Assembly: GCA_002224055.1 (NCBI GenBank)
Contig: AZLU01000119.1
Span: 1 to 64,000, forward strand
DNA: 64,000 nucleotides
Source of the DNA: Pezizomycotina sp. ARF18
Lineage: Eukaryota; Ascomycota
Reading direction: 5' to 3'
The notes under the pieces were generated by a model. The model saw nothing but the letters and a program-made list of their open reading frames with translations, ran no database searches and was not told where the DNA came from. Below, in pieces: positions 46,911-57,407 of the stretch (its first letter is position 1; every line of letters starts with the position of its first letter). The translations under genes and the position numbers were made by a program.

Positions 46911-47434
46911 GCCACCCAAGCATACGCCACTTGGCTTTATAAAGCCGGGTGGACAAGTAACTCTCCAGGCTTTATAAAGCCAAAGTGTGGGCGCCCACCC
47001 CAAAAAAAATTTAAAAAATTAAAAATTCGAAAAATCGAAAATTTTAAAAAAAAATAAAAATAAAATAAAAATAAAATAAAATAAAAATAAAATAGAAAAT
47101 GATCCTCATACGCTTGCCATGATGACATCCTACTTCACGAGATCGATCGCAACACTGATCGCAGCTATGTTCTACTATTGATCCCTTAAAACTAGCCCAA
47201 TTACGATTTTGCGACGCGTAAATGTAAGCTAGCTTCTACCTTTCCTGAAGCTTTCGTAAAGTATTTTTTAGGGATGCATTAAAAAAAAATTATTTTTTTG
47301 ATTTTTTTGATTTTCGAATTTTTAATTTTTAAGTTTTTTTGGGGTGGGCGCCCACACTTTGGCTTTATAAAGCCTGGAGAGTTACTTGTCCACCCGGCTT
47401 TATAAAGCCAAGTGGGCGTATGCTTGGGGTGGCT
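46911..47434. mobile_element. Foldback/MITE-like element with ~135-bp inverted arms
   Basis: Left arm 46911-47045 and right arm about 47298-47434 are nearly perfect inverted copies: each includes CCAAGTGGGCGTATGCTT or its complement, two copies of the palindrome GGCTTTATAAAGCC about 21 bases apart, GGGCGCCCACCCC, and an AT-rich inner end. The 250-base centre has no coding capacity. Arms differ by only a few small indels, so the element is young or kept similar by gene conversion. No clear target-site duplication is seen, so its transposase family cannot be named. It is a DNA-type non-autonomous repeat, not a retroelement. Confidence 0.75.
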
Positions 47435-47556
47435 TTGGCTTCGGCTATTTCTTGGCCGCGCTATATAAGTAGGAACTTTCAAAAGAATCCTTAGGCTTTA
47501 ATTGCAAGATCACTGAGATGGGATAGTGAAAGTAACGAATTTGATTGCTGTCAGAG

Positions 47557-47668
47557 CACCATGTATATAAGGGACCTCGTTCCCCATCCATCTCCATGGA
47601 CATCAACCACATCTACATACATCAATCTACACATCCAACTCTGATATCTTCCCAGTGTTCCAACAATT
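47557..47668 (+). repeat. Upstream cassette, diverged copy 4
   Basis: Starts ACCATGTATATAAGGGACCT, then CGTTCCCCATCCATCTCCAT, and ends CAGTGTTCCAACAATT. Inverted relative to 45975-46082; the ends match the 27.6 and 54.8 kb copies. A small Cys-bearing frame (47784 onward, MERCQQCKGPFRP) follows, preceded by a second TATA (CATATAAATA near 47.75 kb). Confidence 0.55.
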
Positions 47669-47783
47669 GCAACGAACTAATGAACTAGCTAGAAGGAAAT
47701 AGAGAGTGAGAATTGCTCTACAGCGCTGCAATTTTGTGTGGCCGCGCCAAAGGCATATAAATACATGGTCGAGAACACGGAAA

Positions 47784-48041
47784 ATGGAGAGATGCCAGCA
47801 GTGCAAAGGTCCGTTTCGTCCTGCTATAAAATGTTTGTCCAGCCATTTGGGTCAAATTGACGTGTATGCGGAAACTGTCTTGTACCCAAACCCTAATATC
47901 TATTTTAGCCCCAAAATAAAATTTTCGTCTAGGTGTGAACCAAGTTTTTATATATTGGGGATCTTTATCGCCGGCGGGGATTTCTTATTAAGGTTATATT
48001 TTAGGGACGAGGAGAGGAAAAATGAAGGTAGTATAAAATAA
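47784..48041 (+). pseudogene. Possible remnant of a zinc-finger gene start
   Basis: MERCQQCKGPFRPAIKCLSS, then HLGQ: C-x2-C followed by a His, of the kind at the N-terminus of the 48-54 kb family, and placed after an upstream cassette. The rest (YAETVLYPNPN onward) is not finger-like. Weak. Confidence 0.3.
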
Positions 48042-48727
48042 AATAGATTTTCTTAGGGTTTTTTTTTTTTTTTTTTTGGAGAGATTCTGCGGGATTATAA
48101 TGCTCTATACATATAAAGGAAGCCCATAATCCCCATGCTTATGCCAACCAGGCATCAATACGAGCACTACTATATCTAAATAGTACTCTATCAAATCTCT
48201 TTAACAAGGTAGAAAAATGGGGACAAGGGTAGAAAACAAAGCTTTGTCCTATAGCACATGAGAAAGTTTATACTTATCCTAAGAAGCCTGAGAAAGAAAA
48301 AGGGAAAAAAGCGGGGGGTTGGGGATATTTTAAGTATTTGCGTATGAAAGTGAGGTGACAAGTGCAAAGGGTATCAATCGTGTTGAAACTGCTTGATAGA
48401 ATCCTATACAGCTCTAGGTGCTATCTTTTATCGCAGTGAATTGAATAAAATCCCAATTGGAGAAGAATATATATCAATACTTCCTGGGAGGATGGAATGA
48501 GGGATATAATAATATATGTTCTTTGGGTGTATTTTTTCTTTTATTTTTTATACATTTTTTATGTATTTCTTTTTAAAAAAAATTTCTTTAAATCCTAAGG
48601 AGCGTCCCCAACTCAGACTAGGCCTTTAGGCGTATCTTTTATTTTGTTTGATTATTCTTTTTTTTTTTTTTTTGATATGATGGATAAGATCACCTAGCGG
48701 TAGAAGACTAGCTTTTAAAGGGAGACT
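48042..48727. other. Intergenic region with poly-T runs
   Basis: Poly-T near 48.06 and 48.66 kb. No supported gene. Confidence 0.4.
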
Positions 48728-50974
48728 TTATCCGTCGGCAAGCAGTTTCGCCAGTGACTTGTTGCGATCCCTTAACCTATTAATCTCCCCATCAGCTTCA
48801 GCTTTTTCCTTGGTGCGTTGGTATGCGATGCTAGATATCTGCTCGTCACGCTTAGCCAGCTCGCTTTTCAATTGGCAATTTCGGCCTGGGCGTCGTGGTA
48901 TAATCTCTCGTACTTGTTGGCCCTCGAAGCCGGCGAAAATGGCGGTAGTGATATCGAGGCATCATTGATCGCGGAATGGTCCTCCTCTTCGATCTTCACT
49001 TTAACGAGGTCCCCTTTATCGGAGCTTTCTTTATCAGCGGGCGTTGGAACGTATTCTTCAGGCTCCGCAGAAGTGATTTCTTCGATCTTCCGCTTTTTCC
49101 TATCTGGCTGTTTAATGCTATCAAGACTTTCATCTCGCAGTTTATTGTCAAATTTCTGTTTATCAAACGTAATGGTGTTTGCTAGATCCAAGAACATAGT
49201 TAGTTTCAAATCAACCTTCCTCTCGAAAATACAAAAAAAGAAAAGAACCATTTCTCCATCTTTACTAACCGTCGTGTTCTCAACCTGATCCTGTGCAGCG
49301 CAACCTCCCGGCTCGGCAGTGTGGGTCGCCAAATCTTTAGGCGACTCGAATTGAACTTTACAGCCGTAACAAACCGAGGTACTGCTAGTCATGCTTCGCC
49401 CACGTTCACTCTGAGTATCATTGAGAAGCTTGATTTCTTGAGTGTATATAAAGTAGTGTCAGAACGACGCGATGGTGAGGCGTTCTGTTATTTAGCAGCA
49501 GCTCCATGCCTAGGTCGTTCGCTCCGCGCTTCTTATCCTCGATATCGCCAGCGATTGGCGAGTGCTGGTTAGGGAGGCCAATATTAATATTATTGCCGCT
49601 TGAAGTCCCTGGGCTAATTTGCTTATGTTTATCCCGCAGCATAGACTTCGGTAAATTATTACGGATATAGTGAAGGTCCAGTCGTTTGTGCTTCGTCTCC
49701 GGCGCTTTGATCACGAGTTTGCTTTTTTCATTTGTAGATGCAGCGACGAGCCATGGATTATCATCCAGTCTTGCTCCATCTTCGAACTATCATTTACAAA
49801 GTTGGCGCTATTACTGCCCGAAGACCTTTTTGGGGCAGGATGCATAAAGCTGGTATAGCCATGTCCGCTGATAAGAGTCCGGTGCGAGGGGTTATGAAAT
49901 TGATGACGGAAGACGTCCAGACTCCATTCAAAGAGCTCTTTACATGCGAGGCATCGGAATTCTTCGCGGTGAATTTGTTTGATGTGTATGTCCTTTTCTC
50001 TGAACGTTAAAAACCGCTTATTGCAGAGATTACAGAATGCGGCCTTGTGGTGATGGGTAGCACAATGTTCTTCCCAGCTCTTAGCAGTTGGGAAAATGTC
50101 ACCAATAGCTGGCAAGCCCAGCAATGATAGATGTCATAGGTGGAAATATGGCAGGAGGGCTGCGAGTCAGTCCCCCTTCGCTCCAGCTGCCTTCCCTGAA
50201 AGTGATCAAGGATGTGTCTTGTGTCGTTGAGGTGGCTTGCAAGGAATCTAGCATCAGCACATATCGTCCCACAGCTACGGCAATTGAAGTTTTTTTGGTG
50301 GACTGTGGATTGGTGTGCTCCACGAGCTCCTCGAGAGTGGAACTTCTTGCCGCAGATACAGCGAAATTCGTGGTCTTGCTGAGAAGTTCCTGCGGGGTAG
50401 GTGAAGCATTATCGAAATGGTCGCCGTTACGCTTCGGCTCCTCCATCGACGATTATCCAAGTCATCCGCAGCCCGCTGATTCTCGGCACCACTGCTGGGT
50501 CCTGTTCCACCAAAATCTCTGGAAGCAAAACTAGCCAAAGTAATCCTTCCCATTTGCTGTTCCATTGAGCGCGTGGAGGCTCGTATTCCGGCAAAGTCTG
50601 TGGGATGCGGGCGGCGCATCCTGTCGATCAGCACCGCCACATTTTGACCTGGGCGTTTAGTTCGCTGCAACCTGTCTTCAACGTTTTGTTTGTTTTTCTC
50701 TTTGACAAGTACTTTCACCATTAGCTACGAGAAAAGGGGAAAGATAAAAAGAGAAGCAGAATTATTAGATGTCCTACCTCTCCACCAAGCCGCGGAGCGA
50801 TCGTCCCGTCTTTATGTCCACAGCGTTTCAAGTGTCCGTCCAACTGCTCCTAGCAGTCAAATTCTATGTCGCAGGTCTTGCACCGCCAACCGACGAAGTG
50901 CTGCGCGGATTGATGCCTGCCCTTTCCTCGACGGTGCTGAATCCATAGCCACACTCGCACTTTAGCGTTTCCAT
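48728..50974 (-). CDS. Multi-finger C2H2 protein with C-terminal coiled coil (copy X1)
   Basis: Start METLKCECGYGFSTVEERAG at 50974 (an upstream ATG is possible). Modules in order: CECG plus WRCKTCDIEF with EQLDGHLKRCGH; then FRCICGKKFHSRGARGAHQS with FNCRSCGTICADARFLASHL; then HCWACQ, FCNLCNKRFLTFREKDIHIK and FRCLACKELFEWSLDVFRHQ; and near the C-terminal third, SVCYGCKVQFESPKDLATHT. The end is a coil: YERLYHDAQAEIANLKSELA then KAEADGEINRLRDRNKSLAK, LLADG. The same modules and coil recur in X2. An in-frame TAG (EFDC-stop-EQL) and several frameshifts break it. The last finger at about 49.38 kb could be the start of a separate gene, MTSSTSVCYGC. Confidence 0.6.
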
Positions 50975-52272
50975 CCGCGTCGTGTATGGATCATGAGTTT
51001 GCGCTGAATCGCCCATTTTGGTCACAAACACTCCTTTGGAAGTACTGCCAGGACGCGTATTGGAGCGAACTGATGCCCGTTAGTTGAATCGATTGATGGC
51101 GTACTAAAAAAAAATAAGGTGCAAAGCAAGCAGCACGGTGTCAAAAACCGGAAAAGGATGAAAATACAAGAACCGAGACAGGGTTTTTTTTTTTGTCCCT
51201 TCGGTCAAAAAAAGTTTGGTTACGAAACTGGACAGAGATATGATATGGTAAAAACAGTGGGTTGATTGTAACGAAATAGTAAATAAGCTGGCGAGAAGAA
51301 GAAAGAGAAAAAAAATTAAAAAACCCTATTTAATATTTAATATTGACCGATTATCCAAGAAAAAAAAATTTAACTTTTTTTTTTTTTTTTTTTCGTTGTT
51401 GCGATTTTGGTCTCTGGAGGTCTTGCAAGTTTTTAGCTTTACCGATTTGTTAATATATAGATTGCATAGCCAAGAACTCTCTCTCTCTCTCAACAATGAC
51501 TAGTTTTTTCTTTCCTTTCTTCTCTTGTCTCTTGCCGGCGATACGATCAAAAGTCGTGATGGGTGATCTCTTCATCTTCCTCTAAACATTTAGCGGAGCT
51601 TGACTGCACGCGTAACATCGCACTAAAATTCGGACCGGTCCGGTCCGATTTCGAATATTTTCGCTGAATGAAGGAAATTTCCCTAACCTGAGCGTGGGAA
51701 AACTATTCTTGTTTTGTCCGTTTGAGCTTTACTATTTTGGCACAAAAAAGGCTCCGAAAAGGGATCCTCTCAACGCTATGCTCCTATATCCCTAGAGAGC
51801 TTGAAATAGAGGTAGGAAAAATGCACAAAAGAATGGATACCGCTTCAACTTGCACTGATTTCGATAGATGTATAATTCCACGTATTAAATCTACCGGTAC
51901 ATTAGGAGTATCACGGCTAGTTTAGAGAGAAATATAAATTTATCTAATACCTGCATGGATGAGATGAGATACCTGTTCTATATCTAGATTAAAAACAAAA
52001 GCGAAGAAAGGAGATATAGATAAAGGAAAAAGAAATGCACACGCGAATGATCAAATTGTTTCTGTATAAGAAAATGCACAACAAAAAAGAGGAAACAATA
52101 AATCGATTACGATATTTAATTTTGTAGCAAGCATATAGAAAAAAAACAAAAAAAAAATAAAAAAATAAAAAACAATAGTTCATGGGTAATTGGGCGATAC
52201 CTTTAGCTACTAGGTAGCATCGTTGATTACAAATTAATAGCGCCTTTGCATTTGAGAAGAACAGAACCCTTT
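50975..52272. other. Intergenic region with repeats
   Basis: Poly-T near 51.37-51.39 kb, a CT repeat near 51.48 kb, and the dispersed repeat 51590-51720 with palindrome CGGACCGGTCCG. No supported gene. Confidence 0.4.
51590..51720. repeat. Dispersed repeat, similar to 46803-46910
   Basis: Contains GGAGCTT, TGCACGCGT, GGACCGGTCC and GAATATTTTCGCT in the order seen at 46.8 kb. The copies are moderately diverged and the edges are approximate. Confidence 0.4.
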
Positions 52273-53658
52273 TCATCGTTCGGCAAGCATCTTTGCTAGT
52301 AACCTGCTGTGATCCTTTAACTTATTGACTTCTCCATCCGCTTTGTCTTTTTCACTGTTGAGCCTGGAAATTGTTTTGTCGCGGCTGGATAGCTCGCCGC
52401 GGAGCGTACCGATCTTGCTTTGTGCCTCGAGGTATAGCTTCTTGTACTTCTGAGCATCGCTCGCGGTACCATTCGTTTCGCTCTGCTTATCCTCCGTTCG
52501 AGCACTGTCATGGTTGATCTTTCGCCTTTTCTTCCCGCCAGTCCGGATGCTGCCGCTCCTCCGCCAACAACACCCTTCGCACCGCTGCCGCCGCCTACAA
52601 CCCCACAAGCAGTTCGGTTAGCTTTTACACATTTCTTAGCGAATTTATGTGAAAATAAACCCGAACTTGTGTTCGGATTAATCGTTCACCCATCAGGTAG
52701 GCACAACCGAATATTCGGATAAACTTACGCTGCTCAGGCTTCTCCTGTGGATCAAACGGCAGTGGTCCTCGTACTCCTTCGCGATGGAAATACCTCCCCA
52801 TGCATCGCAGGAGGAGCAGTGAATCATCTTATCTGCGGGAACGCGAGATGAGAATTCGGTTTCGTGAAAGTGAAGGCGGATATGTCCGGTATTGTTGAGG
52901 TGGCCCGCAAGCCCGCTCGCGTAAAAGCAATTTTTCCCGCATTGACGACACCTGAAAGTTTTACCGTGGCTTGAGAACTGATGATTTCCAACGCTTTCAA
53001 GCATACCGCACTTCCGCCCGCAGATGCAGAAAAACTCATTTTTTGCTGGCTGGCCGACACTCTGAGAAACGGACGACGTGTCGTCGAAGGAGCCGCCTGG
53101 TTCACGCTGACCTCGTGGCCCCGCACCGTTGCCGATGGCGCCGCTTGATCCCGAGTGGCGAGGATTTCCAGAAGCAGAACTGGCTGAACCCGCGCTTCCA
53201 CGGCGACTTCCTTCCCGTTCCCCCATCCTATGCGTGCGGGCTCGTGCTTTGGGAGACTCCGTGCTGTGAAGACGCTTCCTGTCGATTATCGCCTTATGGA
53301 TTATCGCCCCCGCGTCGTCGTTTCGGAGCCTTTCCTCGCCGCCGTTATTCTCCTGACTGGTTTACCGCACTCTGCTAGATGTTAGTCGATTTTTCGCCGA
53401 GTCCGGTTCAATTAACAGCCAACTTACTATCGCTCCAGCTTTGCGGATTAGCCTGCCCGTTTCCATGAGCGTGCATGTTGTAGTGATTGTTCAGCTGCTC
53501 GGACAGCCGAACCTCTCCCGCAGTGTAGCATTCGAAGATGAAGCCCTGTTCGGGGGTTAGGTGATCGCCGAGAGCTCTCGGGTGAGGAATTCCATACCGC
53601 ACTCGCCGCAGAAGTGAGACTCCGTCGGCTTGGGAGGCAGTTCCGCCATCTCTGCCAT
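52273..53658 (-). CDS. Multi-finger C2H2 protein with C-terminal coiled coil (copy X2)
   Basis: Start near 53658, MAEMAELPPKPTESHFCGEC. First module: CGECGMEF, then FIFECYT and SEQLNNHYNMHAHGNGQ. After an intron comes a clean exon (53226 downward): Ser/Gly-rich N-part, FFCICGRKCGMLESVGNHQF, FRCRQCGKNCFYASGLAGHL, IHCSSCDAWGGISIAKEYED (HCRLIH). The C-terminus is YKKLYLEAQSKIGTLRGELS, SRDKTISRLNSEKDKADGEV, NKLKDHSRLLAKMLAER. FCICG, the second finger and the coil align with X1 (FRCICG, FNCRSCG, LYHDAQAEIANLKSEL, LAKLLAD). A few frame changes occur in the first module and between fingers and coil. Probably nuclear. Confidence 0.65.
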
Positions 53659-54031
53659 CTCCGCCGCAGTTGTCGACGAGGAGAGACGATATTTGCTTAG
53701 GTGTGAGAGATTCAGACTAGGTTGTCGGTTGTTTAGTTGAAGAGAAATTTTTTTTTGTGCAGTCACTTAGTAAGTTAAACGGGGTGCTTTTTTTTTTTTT
53801 GGTGTTCTTCCTTTCCTTTTTCTTCTCAAGCAAAAGTGGATTTATTATAGCGAACACGCTCAACTATCAATAAGCAGCGAATTAGCAGCAGCATTCTTTG
53901 CAGGAAATTCTCGATTTTGGGGGGGAAACACGGAAAACATATAGAGGTTTTTATCTAACTAAGGTCGCCCTAAAATTCAAATTTCCGACAAGACTTGATC
54001 GGGCTGCAGTTCAAAAGAACAATCATTCAAT
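53659..54031. other. Intergenic region between X2 and X3
   Basis: Promoter region of X2 with poly-T near 53.79 kb. No other gene. Confidence 0.4.
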
Positions 54032-54716
54032 TTAGTTAGGTGTTCCAAAAGATTTTCTCCGTATTCGAAGGTCTTCCGCAATTGGAGCAGCAAAACCGCC
54101 TTCCGTGAACTGCAGTGTGGTGCTTTCCACGGAGAGTCGCGTCGGGAAAAAGCTCATCACAAATTCTACATGACAAACCACCCACATCCGGACCCCGTGC
54201 CGTAGGGTTCTGCCCGACCGAACCCACCTTGCTGTACCTGTGCATCCTAGCTTCCCTTTCATTGTTCATTCCATGCAGGGTGACGCGTGTACCAGCGTGG
54301 TCCGCGGAGGTTGAACGGCGCGGTGCCGACGAGCTCTGATCGTCGACTTCGAGCGCCTACTTACTTCCACACCCTTGTCGGCATTATCACGGGAGTCAGT
54401 GGTGGCGGGGGCGGCGTTGGTCCTACTCTGTACGTCGTTAGCTATACAGCAAAAAAAATCTCTTACGCAATAATTGTCCCCACCATCATAATAACCCTGA
54501 GGAACAATTTGGCCATTCCGATGCTCCACCAAGTCACAATGTCTCTTCAGCTGCTCAGAGCAGCCGAACCTAAGGCTACAAGTCCAGCATTCAAATATGA
54601 CGCCGTGTTCGCTGATCTGATGCTGGCCGCGTGCTTCTCGAGTTGGGAATACTTTGCCACACTGGCTGGCGTGGGATCTCGGCAGTTTGTTGGAACACCG
54701 TGAAGAGGGATTGATC
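54032..54716 (-). pseudogene. Truncated C2H2 family member (copy X3)
   Basis: N-terminal module: SQCGKVFPTREARGQHQISE (HG), then FECWTCSLRFGCSEQLKRHC, DLVEHRNGQ. It aligns with the first module of X1 and X2 (TxExRxxH, CxTC, SEQL, HxNGQ). A second double finger, LSCRICDELFPDATLRGKHH and RFCCSNCGRPS, ends at a stop at 54032. No coiled-coil tail follows. No in-frame ATG is visible before the first finger. The upstream cassette 54687-54806 leads directly into it. Broken by several frameshifts, or a short gene made of fingers only. Confidence 0.5.
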
Positions 54717-54806
54717 CTTGGGTTCCTTGATGGAGATGATGGGGGGAAAGCTCCCTATTTATGTACAATAAGGCATATACATGATGTATGGTAATGGTGT
54801 TCTACA
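54687..54806 (-). repeat. Upstream cassette copy 2 (promoter/leader of copy X3)
   Basis: Reverse complement of 27641-27757 with few differences: CACCATTACCATACATCATG, then TATGCCTTATTGTAC, AATAGGGAGCTTTCCCC, and CACGGTGTTCCAACAA. Directly upstream of the X3 fingers, which suggests that the shared sequence is promoter plus 5' leader and that the 27.6 kb copy lost its gene. Confidence 0.7.
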
Positions 54807-55486
54807 AGTTTGTTAGGTCGTTCGCTTCATTTTCAGGTTGGTTAGAGGTAGGCGTGAGGTCTTTCTCGCAGCAATCCCTGCTTTACTGTTAATCAAACCC
54901 GAAGGAGAATTCTGCGTCACCGTTATAACTGAGAGCTAGCAGCTCTCGAGTACACTAGAAGACCGATGAGGGGAATGGGAATTGAATGAGAATTCTAGGT
55001 GAAGAAAGCCGGCTTTCCAAGGTGATGAAGCCGATGTATATTGATGTCGCTAATGTTCGGTAGTTGATGAACAAATATGAAGATTGAAAATGAGTGGGTG
55101 TAGAGATTTGTTAGCTACTGTAATTTTAATTTTATCAATTGAATTTTTGTTTTTTTTTTTCGCCTCAGTGAGGAAAATTTATACTACGTAACCAACCACT
55201 CAAGAGGCGTACATATGATAATAACAGTGAATACTTCAAGGCAATGCTTTGTCGCCCCAAAATCTAGTCTGGAGACCTCAAGGAGGCCAAAATCGACGTT
55301 CAATACAATGTTCAAATATTCTACAGAAAGTATCAAGTCACGAATTCATCGTAGTTATGAAGAGTTATATAACAGAATAATAGCTCTCGATGGCTTTTCA
55401 TAAACAGAGCTGTCCGCTCACAAAAGTGTATGGTATACCATTACGTTACGATTCTGATACTAAAGCCTTTCATGCTCCTTGCTCAT
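54807..55486. other. Intergenic region, nothing recognised
   Basis: AT-rich, no supported gene. Confidence 0.4.
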
Positions 55487-55985
55487 CAGCTATCTTCCGC
55501 CAGCATTTCCAACAGCTTCTTGTTGTTCTTCTTCAGCTCCGAGATCTGGCCTTCGTAGCTCTTTTTCTCCTTTGCGCGTTCTTTTTTAAGGCTTTCAAAT
55601 TCTGCCTCTGCCTGCATGAAGCGCTTTTTCCACTTCCTCGCTGCTACATTCTTGTCTGCCTGCTTATCTTCTTCATCCTCAATCCTTCATGTCATCTCCA
55701 CGCTATCCGGGGCGTTTGATCTGCTTAGCTTTCGGTTGCGCATCGTCAAACCCGCTCTCCGTCTCGTTCTGCGTCTGTTGTTCTTTCGGCGCACTGTTCT
55801 TGTCTCCCGCCTCGCCTACAGCTGCTGGGCTTTGCTCCGTAGTCTGATTTACACTCGCATGGCGCATATATTCTTGAAGTACTTCACTTCTTCGCCTCGG
55901 TTTCAGTTTCGTTTCGGCTTCAGTTTCGATATCACTGTTATCGTCCGATTGCTGATTGTTGGCCTCCGTATGCGGTCCTGCCTGG
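55487..55985 (-). CDS. Coiled-coil tail gene of the X family (copy X6), fingers not seen
   Basis: An acidic/Gln-rich exon (ANNQQSDDNSDIETEAETKL and VNQTTEQSPAAVGEAGDKNS) is preceded by an acceptor-like CCTTCCCAG. A TGA near 55.69 kb interrupts. Then EDEEDKQADKNVAARKWKKR, FMQAEAEFESLKKERAKEKK, SYEGQISELKKNNKKLLEML, AEDS. The end KKLLEMLAE resembles LAKLLADG and LAKMLAER in X1 and X2, so it is probably the same family tail. No fingers lie directly upstream. Confidence 0.5.
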
Positions 55986-56289
55986 GAAGGTTGACGAAAA
56001 GAAAAAGAGTCTCAATGAACACTCAAAAAAATTAAGCAAAATTCTGCCATATACCTGACAAAAAAAAAAAACAAGAAAGCAAATTGCGATAAGACGGCGA
56101 ACAGAAACGCAAATTGTAAAGACAAATGCTGCCGATTGATGTCAACGGTTTTATAAGATTGCGATTAAGTAACGCGCTCTTATTTCTTACCAAACGATAT
56201 ATAGTTCCATGATTCTATTCGAAGGGTATTTAGAAGTCTCATGTTTCTAAAGATGGAACCGCAATAATCTCAAATTCTAGGTCAAGTTC

Positions 56290-56880
56290 TTAGATCGAGG
56301 TCAGAGCTTCTTTCTTCTACAGCTTTCTAAGCTCCTTCCCATAAATTGTCCGTGCACTGGCGCTGCATTTGGCCTCCTTGGGAATAACTTCTGTTCGATC
56401 TGTTCCAGTGTCGACGTTGAGGAGCTCGATAATTTGTGGTATTTTGTTCTCTTCTTCTCCTTATACATCTCGTCTAGTTCAATTACTTGCTACTATACTG
56501 CTGCTCCGACCCACTCGATACGCTCTCTGAGATGCGGGAGTGAATTTCCTTGTCTACCAAAGTCGGCTCTTGCGCCTAGAGGCTTATTTGCCGCCGAGCC
56601 AAACAAGCTCTAGCAATCAAATTTTGGCTTCGCCCAGTTTGTCGCCGACATCAAAACCGACTTCTTTGGCTACATGTCTATTACTCTTCACTCGCGTGAA
56701 GAGACACGATGTTGGGAATGCGCGAGACATCGTCAGGCGGGCGTTTAGTGCGGTCTATTTGCGCGAGTGCGCGCTTATTATTGACGCGTCTTGGCATTAT
56801 AGTGCTCTTCAAAACATTATTCAGAACTTAAAATCACCGTGTCAGAAAACTTTCTAGTGGCCATCGCCGGATCGTCTATG
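56290..56880 (-). pseudogene. Decayed coding remnant upstream of copy X6
   Basis: Pieces such as KPLGARADFGRQGNSLPHLR (ERIEWVG), AKEVGFDVGDKLGEAK and KAKCSASARTIYGKELRKL look coding but are separated by stops. It may be the lost N-terminal part of the neighbouring coiled-coil gene or another gene. No zinc-finger cysteines seen. Not identified. Confidence 0.3.
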
Positions 56881-57407
56881 CGAGCCTCAGCTCTAGAACT
56901 TACCGGGGTGCTATGCTGCTAAATCTTCAGATCCTTCAAGCGTTGATCAAAACCAAAAAAAAGGAGAAGCTTCGCGATAGTAGGTAAATCTTTCATTTCT
57001 ATATACTTATAGCATTCCGTAGAGACAAAGAGTTGACGACGACTTCACATCATCGCTGAAGCATATATAACAATGCATTGTATAGAGATAATCATAAGGT
57101 TGAAAGTCTATTTGTCATAAGCTTTGAACTTTTATTGTTCGTTGTGCCTATAGTTTCGCTGTCGTCCGACGTTCTAGACGAAACATCGGTAATTTAAGCT
57201 TAAATTTGTTTCAGAGATCTAGAATACCACAGCACACGATACTCATGACATCACACGATCACTTGCTATAAGAGCTTGGAGGAATTCCGTCTTCGAGAGG
57301 ATCTTTTTCTTCCACTTTCGATCGCCCTTTTCATAACTCTATAAAACCCGCTGAAAAGGATAATTGCAAATATCCATTAAATTCTCTTCCAACGATATAC
57401 TTGCAAT

